A stretch of DNA of 56,527 bases, from NCBI GenBank assembly GCA_017530965.1, contig JAFXLS010000028.1, positions 1 through 56,527 on the forward strand, in the 5' to 3' direction. The notes under the pieces are model-generated. The model was not told where the DNA came from, did not search any database, and saw nothing but the letters and a program-made list of their open reading frames with translations. This document shows, in pieces, positions 53,361-56,527 of the stretch; position 1 is the first letter of the stretch; each line of letters begins with the position of its first letter. This stretch comes from Fibrobacter sp. GTDB taxonomy: Bacteria > Fibrobacterota > Fibrobacteria > Fibrobacterales > Fibrobacteraceae. The translations under genes were made by a program, and so were the position numbers.

Positions 53361-54574
53361 GACGATTACCGTTACTCCTCGTACCCCTCGCCTTCTGGGC
53401 CTGTTCTAATGAAAAAGATGTGGCAGGCATCAGTACCGTCGAGACCGAGAATGCTTTCTTGATTCAGATTGTCCGCGAAGATTCTGTGCCTGCGGTGGGC
53501 GTGATCGCCCGCATGCGTGCCACAGACTTTGTCCGCGACATCGAAGACAATTCCTCAAAGGCCAATTTTTCAACCGAATTCTTCAAAAAATTCACGACCG
53601 ATTCCCTCGGTCAAATCCGCATCGATAGCCTTACCATAAAGGAGGCTACGATTGAAATTGTCGATGCAGATGAAGGCCTGTTCACCAAGATTTCCGCCAA
53701 AGATATCAAGAGCGGAGACTCCGTACAATACGCCCTCGAAAAAACGGGTAGCCTCCGCGGCAAGGTCTACTTGCCCGACAGCATCGATTACGCCTGGGTG
53801 CAAGTGTACGGCACCGACCGACTTGTGAAAACAGACAACGAAGGCTTTTACGAAATGGATTCCTTGCCGCCATTTGAATACGACTTGCGCGTGATTATTG
53901 GCGACAGAGTTGTCGAACAAACCGCAAAGATCGATGCCGGCGAAGATGCATCGGTAAACGTGCGCACCTTCGAGCCCGATTCGGTCAAGGTACTGGACTT
54001 TGAATCCACCGAAGCCCAATTTATAATCAAGGAACTTGGCATCAGCGAAACGGGCTACATGTCTTCTACCGACACGAGCGTACAGACGACACCCTCCGTC
54101 GAAACTGTCCCCGAAACCCGCAAGGACCTCACGGAATTCATCGGCAATGCAGGCGCAGGTCGTGAAGGAAACGCCATTCACTGGCTGTCTTCGGCAAAAT
54201 ATGGCAACTGGTCTTTCTACGGTATCTGGATTTGCAAAGAAGAATCGCCCTGCAACTTGTCCGCGACGGATTCCATCGTTTACTACGCCCGCGGCAAGGG
54301 AGTCATCTCGATCGCCTTGGAAACCTTGGGTTCTTCGAACACCGAAGGCAAGACCCTGGCCTACGATACGCTCAAGACCATCGATGAATGGCAACGCCGT
54401 GTCATAAAGCCAGAAAACTTCAAGCCACGCGATGACTTGTACGGCAACCTCGGCTGGGAAGTTATCAGTCAAACTGTGACGACGATTTCAATCGCCGCCT
54501 ACGACAGCACTGAATTCTGGATTGACGATGTCGTATTCTACGGCATCAAGCCCAGCGATTTTATTGACCGCTAA
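53357..54574 (+). CDS. Lipoprotein translationally coupled to the TIGR02147 gene
   Basis: 405 residues, lipobox FWAC (Cys about 16). An N-terminal beta domain (about 30-125, FLIQIVREDSVPAVGVIARM) is followed by a carboxypeptidase-regulatory-like domain (about 130-210, GSLRGKVYLPDSIDYAWVQV). A C-terminal jelly-roll-like domain (about 255-400) carries NAIHWLSSAKYGNWSFYGIW and TEFWIDDVVFYG, reminiscent of CIA30/CBM11-type folds. The carbohydrate-binding possibility is inference. It ends 12 nt from the convergent rnc gene with no obvious terminator between. Confidence 0.82.
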   Translation: MRRLPLLLVPLAFWACSNEKDVAGISTVETENAFLIQIVREDSVPAVGVIARMRATDFVRDIEDNSSKANFSTEFFKKFTTDSLGQIRIDSLTIKEATIEIVDADEGLFTKISAKDIKSGDSVQYALEKTGSLRGKVYLPDSIDYAWVQVYGTDRLVKTDNEGFYEMDSLPPFEYDLRVIIGDRVVEQTAKIDAGEDASVNVRTFEPDSVKVLDFESTEAQFIIKELGISETGYMSSTDTSVQTTPSVETVPETRKDLTEFIGNAGAGREGNAIHWLSSAKYGNWSFYGIWICKEESPCNLSATDSIVYYARGKGVISIALETLGSSNTEGKTLAYDTLKTIDEWQRRVIKPENFKPRDDLYGNLGWEVISQTVTTISIAAYDSTEFWIDDVVFYGIKPSDFIDR

Positions 54575-54586
54575 ATTAACCGCCCG

Positions 54587-55396
54587 CTAGGGCAATCCGA
54601 CGTGGCGTTGCTTCTGCTTTTTTGGCTTGGATTCTTCCGGGCCTTTTTCTGCTTCGGCTAGCAGCATTTCCAGCGACACGCGAGATGCTTCTTGTTCGGC
54701 CTTCTTCTTGTTGCCACCCTGACCGCGACCGTACACGCGACCATTCACGTGGACTTCGACCGTAAACACTTTCTGGTGTTCCGGACCCGATTCATCGACC
54801 ACCACATACTCCGGAACAGTGCGGAGCTTGCCCTGCAGGTATTCCAGGAGTTCGCTCTTGTGGTTGATGAAGTCTTCGGCAGAAATAATTTCCTGCACCC
54901 GCGGAAAATGGAACTTATTCAGAATGGCACGGACCTCTTCGAGGCCGCCATCTAAATAGACGGCGCCAAGAACTGCTTCGTAGGCGTCGGCCAGAATGCT
55001 TTCCTTGCCGCGGCCGCCGAGCTTTTCTTCGGCCTTGCCCACCTTCACGTATTCGCTCAGGCTCCATTCCTTGGAGGACTGGGCGCAGGCATGCCCAGAC
55101 ACAATGGCGCTCTTGCGCTTGGAAAGTTCACCTTCCGGATCGTCGGGATAAGTCTTGTAGAGGTATTCGGTGGTGAGCATGTTCAGCACGGAATCGCCCA
55201 GGAATTCCAAGCGCTCGTTGTTGCTCACGTAAGGCATATCCGTCCCCGTCAGGAATGAACGGTGCACCAGGGCGTGCGCCAAGAGTTCGGGATCCTTGAA
55301 CCGGTACCCGAGCTTCGCCTCAAGCCCGCCATCGGACTTCTGGCGAAACCAGAGTTTCAGCACTTTATGAAGTAGATTTTGATTTTCCATAAACAT
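54587..55396 (-). CDS. rnc: Ribonuclease III
   Basis: 269 residues from the ATG at 55396 (ATG at 55390 is equally possible; neither has a clear Shine-Dalgarno). RNase III signature NERLEFLGDSVLN, catalytic Asp/Glu in DAYEAVLGAVYLDGG, and a C-terminal dsRNA-binding domain (HKSELLEYLQGKLRT to GNKKKAEQEASRVSLEMLL), then a Lys/Pro/Glu-rich tail. It processes rRNA and structured mRNAs. In many genomes acpP-fabF-rnc are linked; here fabF is absent and a MITE-like repeat and terminator lie between acpP and rnc. Confidence 0.95.
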   Translation of the reverse strand: MFMENQNLLHKVLKLWFRQKSDGGLEAKLGYRFKDPELLAHALVHRSFLTGTDMPYVSNNERLEFLGDSVLNMLTTEYLYKTYPDDPEGELSKRKSAIVSGHACAQSSKEWSLSEYVKVGKAEEKLGGRGKESILADAYEAVLGAVYLDGGLEEVRAILNKFHFPRVQEIISAEDFINHKSELLEYLQGKLRTVPEYVVVDESGPEHQKVFTVEVHVNGRVYGRGQGGNKKKAEQEASRVSLEMLLAEAEKGPEESKPKKQKQRHVGLP

Positions 55397-55420
55397 CAAT
55401 AATTAGGACTTGTTTTACTG

Positions 55421-55565
55421 TGTCATCTTGAGCTAAGCCGCCAGGCGTAGTCGAAAGATCCAAAGCTAACAGAGATCCTTCGACTCCGTGCTACGCACTT
55501 CTCCACAAAGAGGATAACTCAACTTTAGAACTAAAGTTCTTAGTTTCGCATAGCTCAGGATGACA
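55421..55565. repeat. MITE-like composite palindrome between acpP and rnc
   Basis: A 145-bp element with terminal inverted repeats TGTCATCTTGAGCT and AGCTCAGGATGACA (13 of 14 match). Inside lie a second imperfect pair (55446-55460 and the segment from about 55474), a GTGC-TAC-GCAC hairpin, and a perfect AACTTTAG/CTAAAGTT dyad at 55521-55538. It holds no ORF of note and shares half-sites with 52354-52400. Confidence 0.75.
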
Positions 55566-55570
55566 TAATA

Positions 55571-55611
55571 GGAAAAATAAAGAGACGGTACCAGAAGGTC
55601 CCGTCTCTTTA
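55571..55611 (-). terminator. Terminator after acpP
   Basis: On the minus strand AAAGAGACGG pairs with CCGTCTCTTT, with an inner ACC/GGT stem around TTCT, followed by ATTTTTCC. It lies 27 nt past the acpP stop. Confidence 0.9.
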
Positions 55612-55637
55612 AAGCTCTATCGAGAGAGGCTAATAAA

Positions 55638-55877
55638 TTAAGCCTTCTTAGCTTCGATGAAGGCAACCACGTCGGCAACCTTAGCAAACTTTTCGGCGTC
55701 GGAATCGAGGATTTCGACTTCGAATTCGTCTTCGAGGGCCATCACGAGTTCCACGCGGTCGAGGGAGTCGGCACCGAGGTCGTTACCGAATTCGGATTCC
55801 GGCTTCACATCTTCAGCCTTAACGCCGAGCTTGTCAACGATAACAGCGGTGACCTTCTTGAAAATTTCTTCGTTCAT
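55638..55877 (-). CDS. acpP: Acyl carrier protein
   Basis: 79 residues from the ATG at 55877 ([15 protein letters not shown]), supported by GGAG 7 nt upstream. Phosphopantetheine-attachment Ser38 in [18 protein letters not shown], acidic helix II and the usual overall length. It carries acyl chains in fatty-acid synthesis and is the partner of the FabG reductase encoded 52 nt upstream. Confidence 0.97.
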   Translation of the reverse strand: MNEEIFKKVTAVIVDKLGVKAEDVKPESEFGNDLGADSLDRVELVMALEDEFEVEILDSDAEKFAKVADVVAFIEAKKA

Positions 55878-55902
55878 TGTAATCTCCATTTGGATTTGAT
55901 TG

Positions 55903-55914
55903 TTTGAGTTCAAA
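55903..55914. promoter_or_regulatory. Short dyad in the fabG-acpP gap
   Basis: TTTGA-GT-TCAAA, 26 nt upstream of the acpP ATG. The arms resemble those of FabT-type operators, but the spacing differs. Could be chance. Confidence 0.25.
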
Positions 55915-55929
55915 TTTAGTAAAAAAAGC

Positions 55930-56527
55930 CTAGGCGTTCAACCCACCATCGACGCCAAGAATCTGGCCGGTGATGTAGCAGGCGTCGTCAGATGCCAAAA
56001 ATGCGACTGCATTGGCCACATCTTCGGGTTTTCCGATACGTCCGAGCGGAATCTGGGCAGCATACTTTTCCTTGGTAGCGTCGTCCATGGCGGCGGTCAT
56101 GTCGGTACCGATAAAGCCCGGGGCAATGGCATTCACGGTGATACCGCGAGAAGCAAATTCCATGGCGTTAGAACGGGTCATACCGATAATGCCAGCCTTG
56201 GCAGCGGCATAGTTAGCCTGACCGGCCTGGCCGTGCAGGGCGTTAATGCTCGAAATGTTCACGATTCGGCCGGTACGCTTGCCCATCATGGTGCGGGCGA
56301 CAGCGCGAGTGCAAAGGAACACGGAACGCAGGTTGGTGGCGATCACGGCGTCGAAGTCTTCGTCCTTCATGCGCATCAGGAGACCGTCGCGGGTAATACC
56401 GGCGTTGTTCACCAGAATGTCAACCGTGCCCATGTCAGCAATGATCTGCTTGAACACGTTCTGCACCGTTTCGGAGTCGGCCACGTTGCAAGCATAGCTC
56501 TTGACCTGCACCCCAAGTTCGGCGGAA
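55930..56527 (-). CDS. fabG: 3-oxoacyl-[acyl-carrier-protein] reductase (5' end outside window)
   Basis: The C-terminal 198 codons are present; the frame continues past the right edge ([17 protein letters not shown]), so the NAD(P)-binding GxxxGxG start is missing. Visible are NNAG (cofactor stabilising), the catalytic Ser in [10 protein letters not shown], the YAAAK catalytic Tyr-x3-Lys, [14 protein letters not shown], and the FabG ending [15 protein letters not shown]. It reduces 3-oxoacyl-ACP with NADPH. The neighbouring acpP gene confirms the fatty-acid role. Confidence 0.95.
   Translation of the reverse strand, partial: SAELGVQVKSYACNVADSETVQNVFKQIIADMGTVDILVNNAGITRDGLLMRMKDEDFDAVIATNLRSVFLCTRAVARTMMGKRTGRIVNISSINALHGQAGQANYAAAKAGIIGMTRSNAMEFASRGITVNAIAPGFIGTDMTAAMDDATKEKYAAQIPLGRIGKPEDVANAVAFLASDDACYITGQILGVDGGLNA

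Overview
The window reads as a chromosomal segment of a Fibrobacter species (phylum Fibrobacterota, F. succinogenes-like). The evidence is two giant family 9 glycoside hydrolases with Ig-like modules and basic C-termini, a TIGR02147-type regulator (a family expanded in Fibrobacter) coupled to a lipoprotein, many lipoproteins with serine-rich linkers, and a Gram-negative envelope gene set (TolC-type proteins, Wza, MlaE/MlaF, DedA). No rRNA, tRNA, CRISPR array, transposase or phage gene was recognised. The genus call is inference from content.

Layout. 1-8473 (minus): two trans-envelope units. The first runs DUF4956, HlyD-like adaptor, TolC-like protein, VTC-fold polyphosphate polymerase-like protein, lamin-tail lipoprotein, then a strong terminator. 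The second is a TolC protein plus an HlyD adaptor that runs off the left edge. 8736-12829 (minus): two Bat-type VWA proteins, an acyltransferase and an alpha/beta hydrolase. 12916-17627 (minus): surface polysaccharide genes in the order rfbB, rfbC, Wzb-like phosphatase, Wza, ManC. 17674-18719 (minus): an orphan Opp/Dpp-type ATPase and xseB.

18757-26823 (plus): three translationally coupled paralogous lipoproteins, two PEGA-type membrane proteins sharing a C-terminal membrane hairpin, an outer-membrane-like protein with a lysine/alanine-rich tail, and DedA. 26931-29646 (minus): a tandem pair of duplicated PKD-like lipoproteins. 29785-36981 (minus): histidine kinase, stand-alone receiver, NtrC-type regulator with a degenerate receiver, dnaB, mlaE, mlaF. 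36983-49441 (minus): two multidomain GH9 enzymes, separated from each other by a terminator. 49757-50437 (minus): a Pro/Ala/Glu-rich tethered envelope protein.

50707-54574 (plus): class I fumarase (succinate-forming metabolism), then the TIGR02147 protein and its lipoprotein. 54587-56527 (minus): fabG (partial), acpP and rnc, with a MITE-like palindromic element between acpP and rnc.

Most genes serve the envelope: sugar-nucleotide synthesis and polysaccharide export, cellulose attack by secreted GH9 enzymes, lipoprotein display and lipid transport. Short palindromes of the type GTCAT-(TGC or CCT)-GAGC...GAAG recur four times, once inside a coding sequence. A CTATWTT element recurs upstream of many first genes and is a good candidate for the local -10 box. 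The strongest candidates for undescribed biology are the VTC/DUF4956/adaptor/outer-membrane-factor operon, the coupled lipoprotein-PEGA operon at 18757-24295, and the histidine kinase/receiver/pseudo-receiver regulator chain behind a GH9 gene.
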